Below are positions 1-13,600 of a DNA stretch of 64,000 bases, one piece after another; the stretch's first letter is position 1; the number at the start of each line of letters is the position of its first letter. The notes below the pieces were generated by a model. It was not told the origin of the DNA, ran no database searches, and saw only the letters and a list, made by a program, of their open reading frames with translations. Source of the DNA: Triops longicaudatus (Eukaryota; Arthropoda; Branchiopoda; Notostraca; Triopsidae); NCBI GenBank assembly GCA_022885665.1, contig JAGQDJ010000130.1:1-64000 (forward strand), given 5' to 3'. The position numbers and the translations under genes were made by a program.

Positions 1-1160
1 AAAGAAAACCTTGTTCAACGGCGCATCTTCTTCGAGTGACGCATAAAAATACGGAGCTTTAACTTTAAAAACATAATCCAGTATCAAAATATAACGCAGT
101 GTCCCCCATTTAGCGGCCAGTCTTTTATCTTTATATAATTAAATTGTTCTGTGTTATAATACGTCTGAAAGTAACAAGGTTTACTTCTGTGTCATAGCTC
201 ACCCGAGGTGTGTCATAGTACCCTCCAAGTTCGGGTATTATGACACACAGACGACTTCTGGGAAAACTTTTTTTACAATTAAACGATTTTCTCGAGGAGT
301 GGGGAAAAATTAGCACAAGTACCGGAAAGAGCTCAGTACAGAATAACGTTGGAATAATTGATATTTGCTTATAACTTTTGTAAGGAAAAAAGTTTGATTG
401 AAAAGTGTGTCAAAGCACCCGACTCTCCCCTACTCACGCATGTCACCACGAATGTAAAAACTCCGTAGTTTATTCGTTTCTGTACATTGTTCTGTAAAGC
501 TAAGACTTTCTGCTTTATTTTACTAAAAAATTAGCCCAAGTAGACAAGAATGAAAAAAACGCGCTTTTTTGTTCGTAGTAACCCAGTACCTTTGACCGAA
601 ACTCAACGCAGTGATACCTAGACAAATATCTGCACAATATAATTTTCAATTGTCTTTGAAGTACATTTTATGAGTTTTATACATGTCGAGTGCCGTCTAA
701 AGGTCTGACAGACATATTACATTGTGTTTTAATTATTTAAAATTATTGACTTTGTTTAAATTACAGACGTACTTGAATTTGTTCAATGCTTGCACCTTCA
801 AAACGTGCCAGCATGTCACTTGCTTTTAGTCCCATTTAGCTTGTTTTGAGCCCCAGATATTATCATGGCAACAGAGTCGAACGTATTCCACATTTCTTTT
901 CTGTGTTTCTCTTTGAAACGAGTTTATCTCTACTAGGGAAATTACGAATACTCCCCTCAGCTCCCTGGCTGTTGTCTTGTTGTGCTTTTACGTGTTATCG
1001 AAATCTCTTTGCAGGCACAACGTTCGGCTTAAAAGGTCTAATACAGATATATATTATCCGGCGGTCTCTAGATAGGCTTTACTTATCGGTTCATCGGTTC
1101 TCCGAACACAGTTCGTCTTGTACAACGTGAACTTGAGCATAGTATTCTGGAAACTATACA
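1..1160. other. Upstream region of the sulfotransferase gene, no gene seen
   Basis: AT-rich sequence with no recognisable coding exon. An open frame at 846-1130 has no family resemblance and may be 5' UTR of the sulfotransferase. The stretch holds a 16-bp near-perfect inverted repeat (208-248) and three related GTGTCA-containing motifs between about 190 and 425, described separately. Confidence 0.5.
208..248. repeat. Inverted repeat, 16-bp arms, 9-nt loop
   Basis: Arm 208-223 (GTGTGTCATAGTACCC) pairs with 233-248, with one mismatch. Related motifs, GTGTCA followed by an ACCC core, lie at about 190-205 and 409-421. The arrangement suggests the ends of a small mobile element or a hairpin; no element boundary could be fixed. 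Confidence 0.6.
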
Positions 1161-2734
1161 ATGGCTTCCACGCCACTAGTTTTGAGCGTGAAACCCGTTC
1201 CTTTCGATGAGGAAAGAGAAGCTCAAATCCGCAAATTTTACCCTAATTTGCGAGCCCAATTTCTGCGAGGCGAACCAGGTGGTTATGTCATGCACTCTTC
1301 TATGTGGAGAGGCATCCAGGCCATGCACAATTTCCAAGTCAACTCGGACGACGTTTGGCTTATCGGCTTTCCTAAAAGCGGTAAAAATAAGTCCAAAATC
1401 TTATTTTTTTGCATTTCTTTGGCATAAATCTTAAAAACACTATGCCTTCTGCAACAATATTTCCTATTTTTTAATATTAAATAAATTCTCAGAATAATCT
1501 TGAAAATAAATGTTTTAATTCTCGTAAATATTTACGAAATACTAATATTACTCATACATATATTTCTTATACGTTCTTAAAGGTAAATGATTTTCTCCAG
1601 GTACCACTTGGCTGCAGGAAATCGTGTGGCTGATTAATCATGATTGCGATTACGAGGAAGCGAGTAAAGCTAGCGTTCTAGTTCGCATACCTAATTTTGA
1701 GTAAGATTTCTCCTTGCCCTATTTCCTTATTTCCTTGGGGTTGTCAAATGGTGAATTATATTATTATTTCTTGAAGGTTATGCTTCTATGCACCTGTCGT
1801 GGATCCGAACGACCAAACACCGACTGAAGACATCACGCCTTTGGCTGACGTGGTCTTGTCTTTAAGACGACAGAAGGAAATGCCTGCTCCTCGACACTTC
1901 AAGACTCACATCCCGTTTTATATGCTACCTCCTAATTTGCTCGATACAGCCAAAGTTGTGTACGTAGCTAGGAATCCTAAGGATGTTATCGTCTCGAATT
2001 TTCATTACCTTAAGATGTACAAAGATTACATGTTCAATGGCACGATTGACGAGTTTGCGGAGCAGTTCATGAGAAGCGAAACTCCACGAACCTCGTACTT
2101 TGATACCGTGTTGGAAGCATGGGGCAAACGGGATCATCCTAACATGCACTTCACCTTTTATGAAGATTTAAAATCCGTAAGTGTTTGATTTACTTCTTAT
2201 TGTTGTTTTCACTATGCTGTGATTGGTGACATTTACCTTTTCCTCTACTATTTTTTTTATTTTTTGAGATTTTTAATTTTCCACGTAATTATTTCTCATA
2301 TCTAGTTTGATTTCACGTATTGCTCAGTTGGTTTAAGTTACAATTGATTGTTTTGTTACATTTTAGAATTTACGAGGAGAGATCGTTAAGATTGCCAAAT
2401 TTTTGGGCAAAGAACTGAGTGACGAACAAATTACCGCCTTAGTTGACTATTCGAAGTTTGAAAGCTGCAAGAAGAAATTGGATTTCACGAAGCTCGTGCA
2501 AAATGCAGAGGCCATTGCTTCGGATGTGAATTTCTTCCGTAAAGGTAGACACTTAATAAACATTAATATTTGGGTATTAAATTTGACTACTCTTTACTTG
2601 ATGGAATAGGAAAAACTGGTGACTGGAAGAATCACTTCTCTCCCGAAATGAATGCCCGTCTAGATCAATGGATCGCAGAAAACTTGGCCAACACCGGTTT
2701 GTCTTTTAAAATGGAACTCGAAAAACAAGACTAA
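1161..2734 (+). CDS. Cytosolic sulfotransferase (SULT family), 5 exons, 340 aa
   Basis: Transfers the sulfonate group of PAPS to a small acceptor such as a phenol, alcohol or amine in the cytosol; the acceptor cannot be predicted. Exons: 1161-1380, 1601-1700, 1777-2176, 2367-2544, 2610-2734 (1,023 nt, all GT..AG). The PAPS 5'-phosphosulfate loop FPKSGTTW (about residues 69-77) spans the exon 1/2 junction. The catalytic His is H151 in FKTHIPF. The 3'-phosphate loop YVARNPKD lies near residues 170-178, and the C-terminal RKGKTGDWK motif spans exons 4 and 5 at about 298-306. No signal peptide or membrane segment is present, as expected for a SULT. Vertebrate SULTs are about 290-300 aa; this one is longer, partly through an N-terminal extension typical of invertebrate members. 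The first ATG at 1161 opens the frame. A candidate poly(A) signal is at 3170. Confidence 0.95.
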
Positions 2735-3493
2735 TGCCCAAACTGTTTCTGAAATTTTCGCATAAATGTAAGAGTAGACGTGCGAAAATTCATCAAACTG
2801 CAAAATACACCGTAAAATGCAACGTATGTGCTACGTTACCTTACACTTAAAGCACAAGTCTAGTTTAACCTCTTACGGGCAAATTATATGCTAGTATTTA
2901 CAGGTGATTGTGCAATTGAGGAGAATTGGAAAAATTTTTAGCGTGCCTCCAATTGTAACAATAATTTTTCTAATTTTCCTAATTTTTCCTAATTTTCGAG
3001 CGAACTTTTTTTTGCATGCTAAAGTCAGTGTTGTGTGTCAAATAACTTAGGCTAGCAGTAAAAAAACGTTTGTTATGAACGAATCAAAATCTGGTTGATA
3101 AATTAAACAGAGACTGTTTTAACAATGCAAAATGCTTTGATATCTCCGATCTGATATACACATTACTCAAATAAAAAGTTTCCAAGTGCTAATATTCTTT
3201 ATAAGTATGCTTAATTTCGTTGTAATCTACATCGTTCTCGTGGGTGAAAAAGAAGCTTAGACACTAAGCTTTCCGCTAGAGGCGCGCTGATTACATGAAA
3301 TTTTCTACAAAACATGTCGCATACTCCAATCTCTTTCCTACCATTGTTTTGCAGACGGAATTTGACAATACCGAAACGCATAACCCACAAAATGTTTGAA
3401 AGGAACGACTTGTCGATTTCACGTTAACAATGTGTTGTTTTGCTATTTCTATGCACAGTTTTCTGGGTGTAAATTAACTACTAAGTCTTGCCA
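2735..3493. other. Sulfotransferase 3' UTR and HERC2 promoter region
   Basis: AT-rich noncoding sequence. Short runs of TTTTCCTAATTTT-like sequence lie near 2,930-3,000. AATAAA at 3170-3175 is the likely end signal of the upstream gene. The remainder must carry the HERC2 promoter; no TATA box could be assigned. Confidence 0.5.
3170..3175 (+). terminator. Poly(A) signal AATAAA, sulfotransferase
   Basis: AATAAA about 435 nt after the stop codon, the only good match before the HERC2 start. Confidence 0.5.
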
Positions 3494-6400
3494 ATGAACA
3501 ACCAGGTTAAAATGGACGGGACTAGCTTAACTTTGTCCGGTTTACCCCCTTTAATGACCAGCGAAGCTTTGGTGAATGAATGGAACAAACGCGTCCGGGA
3601 CGGTAGCCTAAAAGTCAAAGATTTCAACAACCGATTCCTCCAGGATTACAAACCTCCCACTAGCGCTCTGTCTTCTGTAATTCCCAAGCTTAAAGAAAGC
3701 GTCATTGGTAACAAATGGCGAGGAGGAGAGAAAAACCCGCCAGATTGGCAACAAAAGTATCAGTCAACGCTCCAGGCTTGGCAATGGGGCTGTGTTCCAA
3801 GTAAATTAATCGTTTACCAACATTAGTGTACTTTAAACTTAATTTTTTATACCTATTTTGTAACGAAAATCTGTATGCAAATACAGTGTAAGCCAGTAAA
3901 ACCAAATACGCTAGTTGTAAATAGAAAATGAATAAAACTAAAACTGTACACATTATAGTGCCAAATTTTATATGTTTATTACAGATGCTTCTGGAGTTTC
4001 GGATATCGTAAACGGATTGCACGCAGAAGTGCTTGCAAAATGTGGAGAAGCAGCGTTTATCATGCCTCACATAAGTCTCATGGTCCGCCGCTTGATCCTA
4101 ATCAAATCTGCGTACGAAAACTCCCAAGCTTGTGACGTCACCAATGCTAAACGCGCTGCAGAACCGCCAGAATCAGCCGAAATTCATTCCCGCACCGAAA
4201 CTGAACCTGTTTCGAAGGAAATACCTAAAAAAGACGACCCAAAGCAGTAAAATCTTTCAGAAATCTTATCTTCTGCATGTTCAAATTGTATTTCTTTTTT
4301 TTTTTTAAACCGGTGTGGCGTAATCAGAGCTCGTTCAAATAATAGCTATCTCGAATTATAGACACTATTAAAATCTTTTATTTCATTTCAGGTTGGACTT
4401 GGCTTCAACATTAGGTCGAGTTGGCTCTCGTGCTGCCCTCAGTTTCGCTTTCACATTTCTGCGACGTGTTTGGCGTTCAGGTATACGAAAATGTCAGACC
4501 TTATTACATAATCGAAGTGATATTTTTGTTGATAATACGAATTACATAAATTGCTAGTAATTATTTTCTTTACTAACATGATACAACAGCAAGGATATTT
4601 AAATAAGTGTGTAGCCATCAATAGCCAGTGCCCAGGATGGTTTGAATGTAAAAAAACAAATAACATAAAAAGAAAGCGTTCTTTTGACACTCAAATTTCT
4701 TAATCTGTGATTATTTACTTTGTACTTGCAAGTTTTCCGTGATAACGACGTAGACTTTCTTCTGTTGTCTTGTTGTGTATTGACCAATCTATTCAATATT
4801 TATTCCGTTCAGTTTTAATTTGTTAGAGCCGTTACAAAATATATATTATTTATATTGTTTAATAATTTAGTTCATTTAACATTAGTTTGTCCTTTTTATT
4901 TTTTATTTTTTTTAATCTTTATTTTCTTTGTTTCCCGTTCACTTTGTTTATTTCCTGTATTTTCGTTTACTTTCTTTATTAATTATCTGTACGGAATTCA
5001 AAGGGGATGGAAGCGATTTGTGTCGTGAATTCTTGCAAGACACGCTCGAAGCCTTACTGTGCTTACCGCCTGCTGCTTTATTTGCCCAAGAATCCGTATC
5101 TCCCTTATGGCTTGAAATGGTGGGAAAAACCAAATCTTTTCTGGAGTCAGTGATTTTCGGGGAAGACGCGACGCCGGTCCCTGCGAGCGATGTTCACGTC
5201 GCCTTGTCTTTGTACTTGGAACTGTGTCTCCAGGAAGGTTCCTTGAACTCGATGCTCAAAGCGGTTTTGTTTCTCTTCAAATTGTGGGATTTGAGCACCG
5301 AAGGCCAAGGAGACAACCGTCGAGTTGGACAAAATCAAGTAGCACCTTTGGTCCCGTTCTTACGCCGATTGCAAACGCTGTCCATCACTTTCCCTTATTC
5401 CGACTGCATGGGCACTTTTTCTGGAGAAAATCAAGTAATAAGAAAAAAATATATATTTAAAATAAAAATGTAAAAGTGGCGCGAGAAATTTTATAGTTTT
5501 AACTCCTAAACTTGAAAATCTTTTTGATCCAGCTTTTGCCTACTGCGTGCTTTTTACGCTTTTTGGACCTTCCAGAGGACGAAACCCAATTAATTGATAT
5601 TCAACAAGTTGCTGTGATCGTTTTATGCCATTTGGATCGCTTACTGTCCTCCCCAGAATTCCCTACGACTGACAAGTAAGCATTTCAACGATTGTTGTTG
5701 CTTTTCATATTTAATTGTATTTATTTACTTTTACTAATTAGTTTTTCTTTCCTCTATAATTTAAACAGCTTTCTTTTCTTTCTAGCACCAAAGACGTGGT
5801 ATATCAATAAAAATTCATTTAACCTTTCAAACTTTGTGTTTGTGGATAAACTTTGGAGTTAACGTTGAAAATTGGCCACGTTAAGCGGCGCGTAATGAAA
5901 TATTTTTAGGCAATTTTTGGTCATTACCGTATTTTTTCACAAATTTCCCATGTCTTTTGCCTAGCCTGACTCATTTTTCGATACTTCTTATTTTACTTAT
6001 TCTGTTCTTCTTTTTATTCCATTTCTATTATTGACCCGTGGTTCATTTCGTTCTTATTTTAGTTCCATTTTTTATTTTGTTTTTGTTTTCTATTATTTCC
6101 GTTTTATTAATTGCCTCAGATAATTCGCTCTCCCGAATAGCTAATTTTTCATCATTTCAGAATTCCATTTGTGTTGGATCCTAGCCCAGCGACATTCACG
6201 TGCCTAGAAAGCCTTTTAACACGTGTAGAGAGTTCGTTAGCTGGAAAACTGGATTGGCCACCTTCACAGGCTGTGGAGTGCATGGCCGTAGCCTGTATCC
6301 GTCTTTTGCGTCTACAGCTGGCCCATGTCGTGCCTAATCCACGTTCCACTTTTCCTCCAAATTTATGGTCACGTCTAAAAACAATTGTGATTGACTTTGC

Positions 6401-7643
6401 GAGCGGGCCGCCCGCTCTGGGGCAGATACAAGCCCAAGCGCAAGAAGTCTTGCAAATCGGATGGCCAGTACTACTGCCAACGGCCAAAGAACGTGCTGAA
6501 GCCTTATCGTCATTGTTGGGAGGAAACCCAAGTTTCGAAGATACCGGCAGCGGGCAGACTTCGACCGGAAAACGCTTCATGACCGATCTTCTGGTGACGT
6601 CACTTATGCAGGAAGCGGACTTGGAACAAGCTATAGAACAAATGCTGAGAGGTTGCTGCCTTTATTTTTAATTACAGTCAATTCTTTTATAATTATTTTT
6701 AGGGTTACTTTTACTTTTAGCTGTTTTATTTCCCGATTTTTTCGTAATATTGCATTGATCGTACAATATTGTCACCTTTCTTGAAACGTACATAATGTTT
6801 TTAAAAAAATTGTCCGAGTTTCTCGAGAAATAGGCATATAACATATTATTATAAAATTATCCAGCTTTCCAAGAAATACGTAGGAAATTAAAGATTATTT
6901 ATTGTTTTCATTTAATTATTTTGCTTTCGTCGAATTTTTACTTGCTTTTAGCGTTTATGTTTTATTTTATTCTCTGCGTAAAATTGCATTGCATTTACGA
7001 TATTGCCACATTTTTTTATAAGAAACGTGCATGTTTCTTATTTATTGCAAGGCTTTTATAAGGTGCTGTAGAGAATATTGTATGAGTTTGTCAAAAAATA
7101 AGTATAAAACGTATTTCAGTCAAAAGTTTGTCAGTATTCGAGCAAATACTAACGCAGTGTTTACTCGCTCAAATTTGTAGGAGAAAATGTGGAAAAATCG
7201 ATGGGATCGGCGTTTTTACATCTGGTGCAGCAATTGCTGAGTCACTCTCTACAGTACACGATCCATTCTCTGGAGTTATGTGCACACGACAAAGCCAAGC
7301 ACTGGGAACAGTGGCCGTGTCCAACTGGCTTGAATTTGTTACTCCAGTTCCAACGTTTGCTGTTTACACGTATTCTCGCTACAAATCCACTAGTACTGCT
7401 CCCTTCGGACGTTTTCGGACGCTATACCAAGATGGTCTGCGATCACGTGGCTGAAGCGTTGACCTGTGCGACGCGTTTGGCGCAAAACGTCACAAAAAAC
7501 TCGCCGGGACTGGCACGCGTATTACGACTCAGCGTTTCTGGCGTTCTGTACCCGGAATTCGTCCTCAGCTTACTCATTTTGCACATTTCGAAACCCGAAA
7601 CTTGCGTCGCCATTGATCTCACGCCATTGGTTTCTTTACAAAA
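3494..7643 (+). other. HERC2: HERC2 N-terminal exons 1-7, with RLD1 missing between exons 5 and 6
   Basis: Exon 1 carries the divergent N-terminus ending in a WQWG motif (human WVWG). Exon 3 encodes GRVGSRAALSFAFTFLRR, nearly identical to vertebrates. Exons 4 and 5 continue through the DLC..LF..WLE and CHLDRLL blocks to GAC AA. Exon 6 resumes with A ATT CCA TTT, giving KIPFVLDP, which corresponds to the human sequence directly after RLD1 (VPFVVD). The intron 5676-6160 is AT-rich and contains no WG.G..GRLG-type propeller motif. Exons 6 and 7 match the inter-RLD region, including DWPP, LLRLQL, GW.VLLPTA and LLLQFQRLL. Confidence 0.9.
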
Positions 7644-10600
7644 GTACATACGTTCTTATTTGTATTTTCTCTCTTGGTTTTTAACTTTAAAATAATGCAA
7701 AGGACGTTCTCAAGTTCTTTAAGATTTCAGAAACTTTTTAAAGAACTCCCTTGAAGTCTATCAAAGTTTTCGTTTTATTACCAAACTACAAAATTGTGTC
7801 TGTAAGATATTCGAGTTTCCATTAATTTTGCAGAAAAAATGAAATTTTAAAATTCTTTTAAGCTTTTTATTTCTTTTGGCATTTTAAATATATTTTTCTA
7901 CGTATTTTAAAGAGTTTTTAAAGCATTTCTAGGATGTTTTAGGGATTTATGTTTATTTAATTTATTTTTGTCTCATTTTAGGTTATGGCAAAAATTTGCA
8001 ACTAAATGTCCTTGGTTGGAGGGTGACGATGAAGGCTTAGAAGGTCAGAATTTCCGTAGTTTGCGGGCATCGTCTCATCCTCGGAGTTTCACTGTGGACA
8101 AAAAGGTTCCGCCCATCGTACGGTTGTCAGATTTCAAGAATCATTGCAAAGACGGTGGCCACTGGCTCGTAATTGACAAGAAAGTTTACGACGTGCATGA
8201 CGTGTTACGAGAAATTCCCTGTGCTGAGTTGTCACGAAGTTTCATCGGTACGGATTGCACACGCCAATTTCAGACCTGTCCGCATTCGGCCAGTGCACAA
8301 AAGCTCATGTCGAGCTGTTTTATCGGCCAGCTGGAAAGTGACAGTGAATGGGAAGATGCGTCGGTGACGTCATCGGATATTAAAGCTGCCTCAGCAACAG
8401 TGCTCAATACCCAACGCTGGCAAGCCATCCTGCTGGGTTTGCATTGTCGCCTCCTAGCGGACAGTTTGCCACCTACTGTCGAAGAAAAGATGTGCGGCCC
8501 GTGGATCAGCTCTCCTGTACTACAAGCCGGTCTGGATCTCTCGCAAGTTAAACGCGAAGATCCGTACGAGGAAGACAAAGAAGGCAGCGATCGCGATGCC
8601 ACGTCCAAATTATGCTCACCAATGGCTAGTAATTTGAACGAATATCAAGAGTTCCTCAACAGTTTTGCGTTAGGAGTCTCTGAAACGATCTGGGTGAACG
8701 CATTTTGGTCCCAGATAGCGCAGATCCGAGAGCAAGAAGGGATAGGCGTGGCTATGAATTTTAGTCCCGATCACCCTGTGGACGAAGTCGGTCGGTCGAT
8801 CTTAGCGGTCTTGTTGTACCACTTAGGGCTCACTGAACCAATACTAAAATGGGCACAGCAGTTGATTGCTGCAGAACCCAATACCGTGCCGCCACCTGTG
8901 TTGTTAGATTTGTTAAGAGCGGTAGAGTCGGGAAAGTGGCGGCTGGTGCGGATCCGACAGGATCAAAATCGGTCATACAAAGAGGTTTGTATGCCGGTTT
9001 TGGAACGTGCGCGCTTTTTGTTGACGGAGGTGTTACCTGCGTATTCGGTACGGGGTAAGTTGTCTACACTGGCCGGAGTGAGTCAAGTTCAGAACGTTAA
9101 AGAGTCGAGATGGGTGCGCGTGGTGCGGCGCTTGATCCGTGCCAAACGCCTTAACCGCGCTGCGGAGGTGTTTGTCAACTTGTGGCGCGAACGACCCGAA
9201 GACGCACTCAATGCGAGTATCAAGAATCTGGGCTTGCGGTCCATCGTGGCAGCGCAAGAAGCCGAGCACACTATCTGGTCCAGTTCGTACGAGTCCACGT
9301 TCGCTAGTCAGCCCCGGGGCGAAACACCTGTGTGTGACGAAGTTTTCCGTCGTCAGCTTAGCCAAACGGTGTGGGATTTTGTTCTCTGCGAAGATATTGG
9401 TGATTTGAATACGTTACGCAAAGGGTTGCAGGCCCAGGTCCGCCGAGCAGAGGTAAGGGTCAACGGTTTCCGTACGCTTCTCTTGCTTTTGGAGGAGGAG
9501 TCACTCGCGTCGACGCATTTGTACGTTCTAGCGGGGTGGCTAGGTATCGTAGAACGAAGCCCAAAGCCCTTGGCAGCGTGGAACCAAAGGTTGTGTGTGG
9601 TGAGACAGAAAGACGTCATCAGACTAGGGTTGGTACGCCGGGGTCTATTGAGTTGGACCTTGAAACGGTTGCAGTCGTTGACCTATAATGTGAGTCAGTT
9701 CGCGGAATCGTCGGAATTGACCGAGACATATCGTAGTGTTCTATTCGTCTTGTCTTTGTTAGCACACCCGTTGGCTACGGACGAACTGGCGTTCTTGGTC
9801 CACTCGGGTCTTTTGGGTACTTTGGCGTGCTTGAGTAAAATTATGGGAACTTGTAAAGCGACGTCCAAGCGGTTACATGCGCCCAAGGGACAGTTACAGG
9901 CAGATTGGATGGACCGTCGTGTACACGCATGTATCCATGATGCGTTCCACCAACGTCACCCTTATTCGGCACCGTTATCGGGTCCTGAGTTAGCTGCGTG
10001 TATGAAAATTGGGTGTCGCGTCGTCCGCGGACCGGACTGGAAATGGGGCGACCAGGATGGCAATGGATCGGCTGAGGGGCGTGTTATCAGCGAACTGGGC
10101 GACGATGGCTGGATACGCGTTCAGTGGGACAACGGATCGACAAATTCTTACCGTATGGGGAAAGAGGGAAAATACGACCTTCGGCTGGCCGACGCCCCGT
10201 CTCCGAGCAACGAGTCAGAGTACACGGACCACGAAGAAGGCGAAGAAATGGAAGAAGGCGAAAATCATATTCAGTTGACTACGAACGGTATCCCTGCAAG
10301 TCTCGCGCACCAAAAAGTGTCCGAACTGATGATGACCCTGTGGCTCCAAGCCGGACTTCAGGGGAACTTGCTAAGTTGCGAGACCCGTAGCCTTCTATCT
10401 ACTTGGTTGCGCGAAGGCATCAGGGCTCATTATTTGTCTGATCCACCTGAAGCAGGCACGGAATGGGCCACTTTGGGTCTCCTTAAAGCTATGATGACCA
10501 AGGGAGCGTTTCACGCCGAAATGGCATCGCCGGCGTGGATAAAACTCTGGGCTGCATTACTTGACCATGGGTCACAGAACTCCCTTACGCTGCAGGTCCA

Positions 10601-13600
10601 GGTGCTCCAACTACTTAAATGGATCCTACCCCAAGTAAGCGAGGAAATCGGGGAGGATCACCAGCATTTGCTCAACCACCTGTGCCAATCGCTGTATAAC
10701 ACAATTTTGGGTTTGAAACCAGACCCAGCCGTGGAGGTCTGTATGGAGCGCTATGTCGCAAACCCGAACGCTTTCCCGTGTCAGCCTCTGTTGCTTTCTG
10801 CTACCTACAACAGCACCGTTGCGTCAGAAATTGTCGCTCTCTTCCGTGCTTTGCACAAAGAACCGTCTTGGAGGGTCCGGATAACGAATCTTCTGCGGTC
10901 AGCCTTACTGAACCTTGGGCAAATGAACGCAAAAGAGTCAGTGGAAGTTATGTCGGGCTTAGCGATTATGAGCCACTCAGACATCGAAGTGCGGCCACGA
11001 TTAGGAGGATTGGTGCGTGTTAGAAAGTCAGACAACGAACCAGATCTGTCGGATGCGTTGGGTACAGTCATGCGAATGGAACACCATGGTAAAGTTCGTG
11101 TGCTCATGCAATCAACCGGACTGACCTGTACCGTTCCAATGCGGAACGTGACGTCATTGAAAGAGCCGCCGTTTGATGTGTCCATTTTACCACAAGACGA
11201 TGAACCCTTACAGCAAGGACTTCAGAACTTACTAGTAACCACCGGGTTCGACGATATTATTAAAAGCTTACCTTTGAATTCCGAGGATGCGGAATTTACG
11301 GCAGAAGGCTTGAGAGGACAACAGCTGTTTTGGGTGAAGTTACAAGCAGCCAAAAGCCTTTTGCAGGACCCGGCGTTACTTCTTCATCTCTTGATGCAAA
11401 GCATGCCAGCAGATACAGATGATATCGGCGTACAAGAAACGTCTGAAGAAACTGGGAACGAAAATAGTGCTGAGTCGCTACAAGGGTTCGTGAACGAGCC
11501 ACTTATTTCATCCATGCCGGGGCCAAGCCTAACGGTACCAGTGGTCGCTCTACCGAAGTCTAGGTCATTACCCGAATTAGGTGCTAATAGAACAACCGTC
11601 ACCCAGTCAAAACCATCTTCTTTACTTTTACACCACATCTTGCGTCGAGCTGCCGAACCTAGTCCTGTTAAGTCACATTTCACTACCGAACAGTTGGAGG
11701 TCGCCGTGTTACTACTGCTACAGCATTTGTCCCATGAAGTGGTCGTCATTAACCCGACTCACATTGACAGAAACCAAGGCCATGAAATGCTCGGCAGCGT
11801 AGCGTCCTCCTCCTCTTCGTCATTGGAAGACCCTCTTGGCCCAGTACCTTGCAACGATCGTCCAGAAGGAGTCCATGCTCCTTCGAGGGACGAAGTAGCG
11901 TTAGGGTTTACGTCCCCCCCTAGTCCAGCTGTCCTTCAAGTTATGGAGATGGGTTTCTCACGTTTGAGTGTCGAGCGCGCTGTGAAATGCTTAGGTGGTG
12001 ACGAGTTGGGTACGCCGAGTTTGGACGTCCTAGTCAGTTGGTTGCTAGAAAATCCGGATCAAACGTACTCTGATGAGGGACAGAACACAGACTCTGAAAG
12101 CTCAACCGTCTCGGAGCCGGATGACTGTGACGACGAGCCACCCCAAGCAGCCGCATTACCAACCAGTTTGGTACCCTTAGCCACTGGCTACCGTTCCCGA
12201 CAGTCATTTGAGAGTAGTGACGAGTATGCTATATACGTTCGGGATAGGATCAAAGTTGGAATGTGGGTCCGTTGCTGCCGAAGTTACGAAGAGGTTACCG
12301 AAGGTGACATGGGCTGCGTTGTAAAACTCGACCGCGACGGGTTACACGACTTGAACGTGCAAGTTGACTGGACCAGGAAAGGAGGTACATACTGGATGCG
12401 GTACGTTCATCTTGAGTTGACGGGAGAACCAAGGAATCGTACGGGTAAAATCTGTGTAGGCCAAAAAGTCCGGGTGAAACGAAGTGTTACGACACCAAAA
12501 TATAAGTGGGGCTCTGCTAGTCATCGAAGCATCGGCACAGTAACCGATATTGTAAATAATGGTTTAGAAGTTGTAGTCCAATTCCCCGAACAAGCCAACT
12601 GGACTGGATTGGTTTCCGAACTCGAAGTAGTCGGCGAATCCTTGATGTCGGATACAGATGCTCTCCCTGAACTTTTAGGTCCTTCGGAGTTTGTTCATTC
12701 AAACGTTACATGCGATCACTGCGGTTTGCACCCGTTATATGGGCCACGGTACAAGTGCCGAGTTTGTGCAGATTACGACCTTTGTGAGAACTGTTTCTCG
12801 AACAACGGCTCCCATCGTCATCCATTTTCAAGGATCCTTCTCCCAGGAGCTCAGCCATCGTATGCGGGAAGACCGACAATCAACCGGGCCTATGGTACAG
12901 TGACAAAGTCCAACGCCACATCCGTCCGTCTTTTAAAAGAATGGTCGGAGTGCGTACGCGATTTAAGAGTGTCATCACGTGAAAACTGGGCTCACCGATT
13001 AGTGGATGGTAACTTACACACCTATTGGCAAAGCTGCGGTATGGTTGGTCAACACTGGATCCGCCTAACCATGGTACCACGGGTTACGATCCAGCGCCTG
13101 CAAGTACACGTCGATCCGGCAGATGCGTCATACGTCCCTTCCATGATGGTGGTCAGTGCTGGAGATTCCTGGGCCCACTTGAAAGAATTGGCCGTTATAA
13201 ATGTAGGCACTCATGACTCAGTCGTAACGCTTCTTGGAAGCCAGAGCCAGTTCTACCGCTATGTGGAAATCGGAATTAAACAATGCCGGAACGGAGGAAT
13301 TGACTGCAAGATTCGCGGATTGAATATTGAAGGACGTTTAGGCAACTTACCGGACGACCAAGCTTTCTACAAATCTCTGTTCGCTTGGGACGCAGAAGAC
13401 CTGGCAGAACAAGGATGGGTGCCGACAGTCCCCGGCACCGTAGTACTTCCTGGGAACGGGAATGGAATTGGAAACAGCGTTGCGTGTAATGTATTCGTCT
13501 GGGGACTCAACGACAAAGACCAATTAGGGGGCCTAGTGGGGTCCAAGATCAAATTCCCTACCATGTCTGAAACCCTTGCCTCCTTGAAGCCAATATGGAT

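Noticed and set aside
846..1130. 94-codon frame upstream of the sulfotransferase
   Set aside because: Does not begin with a convincing start and has no homology; more likely 5' UTR or spacer.
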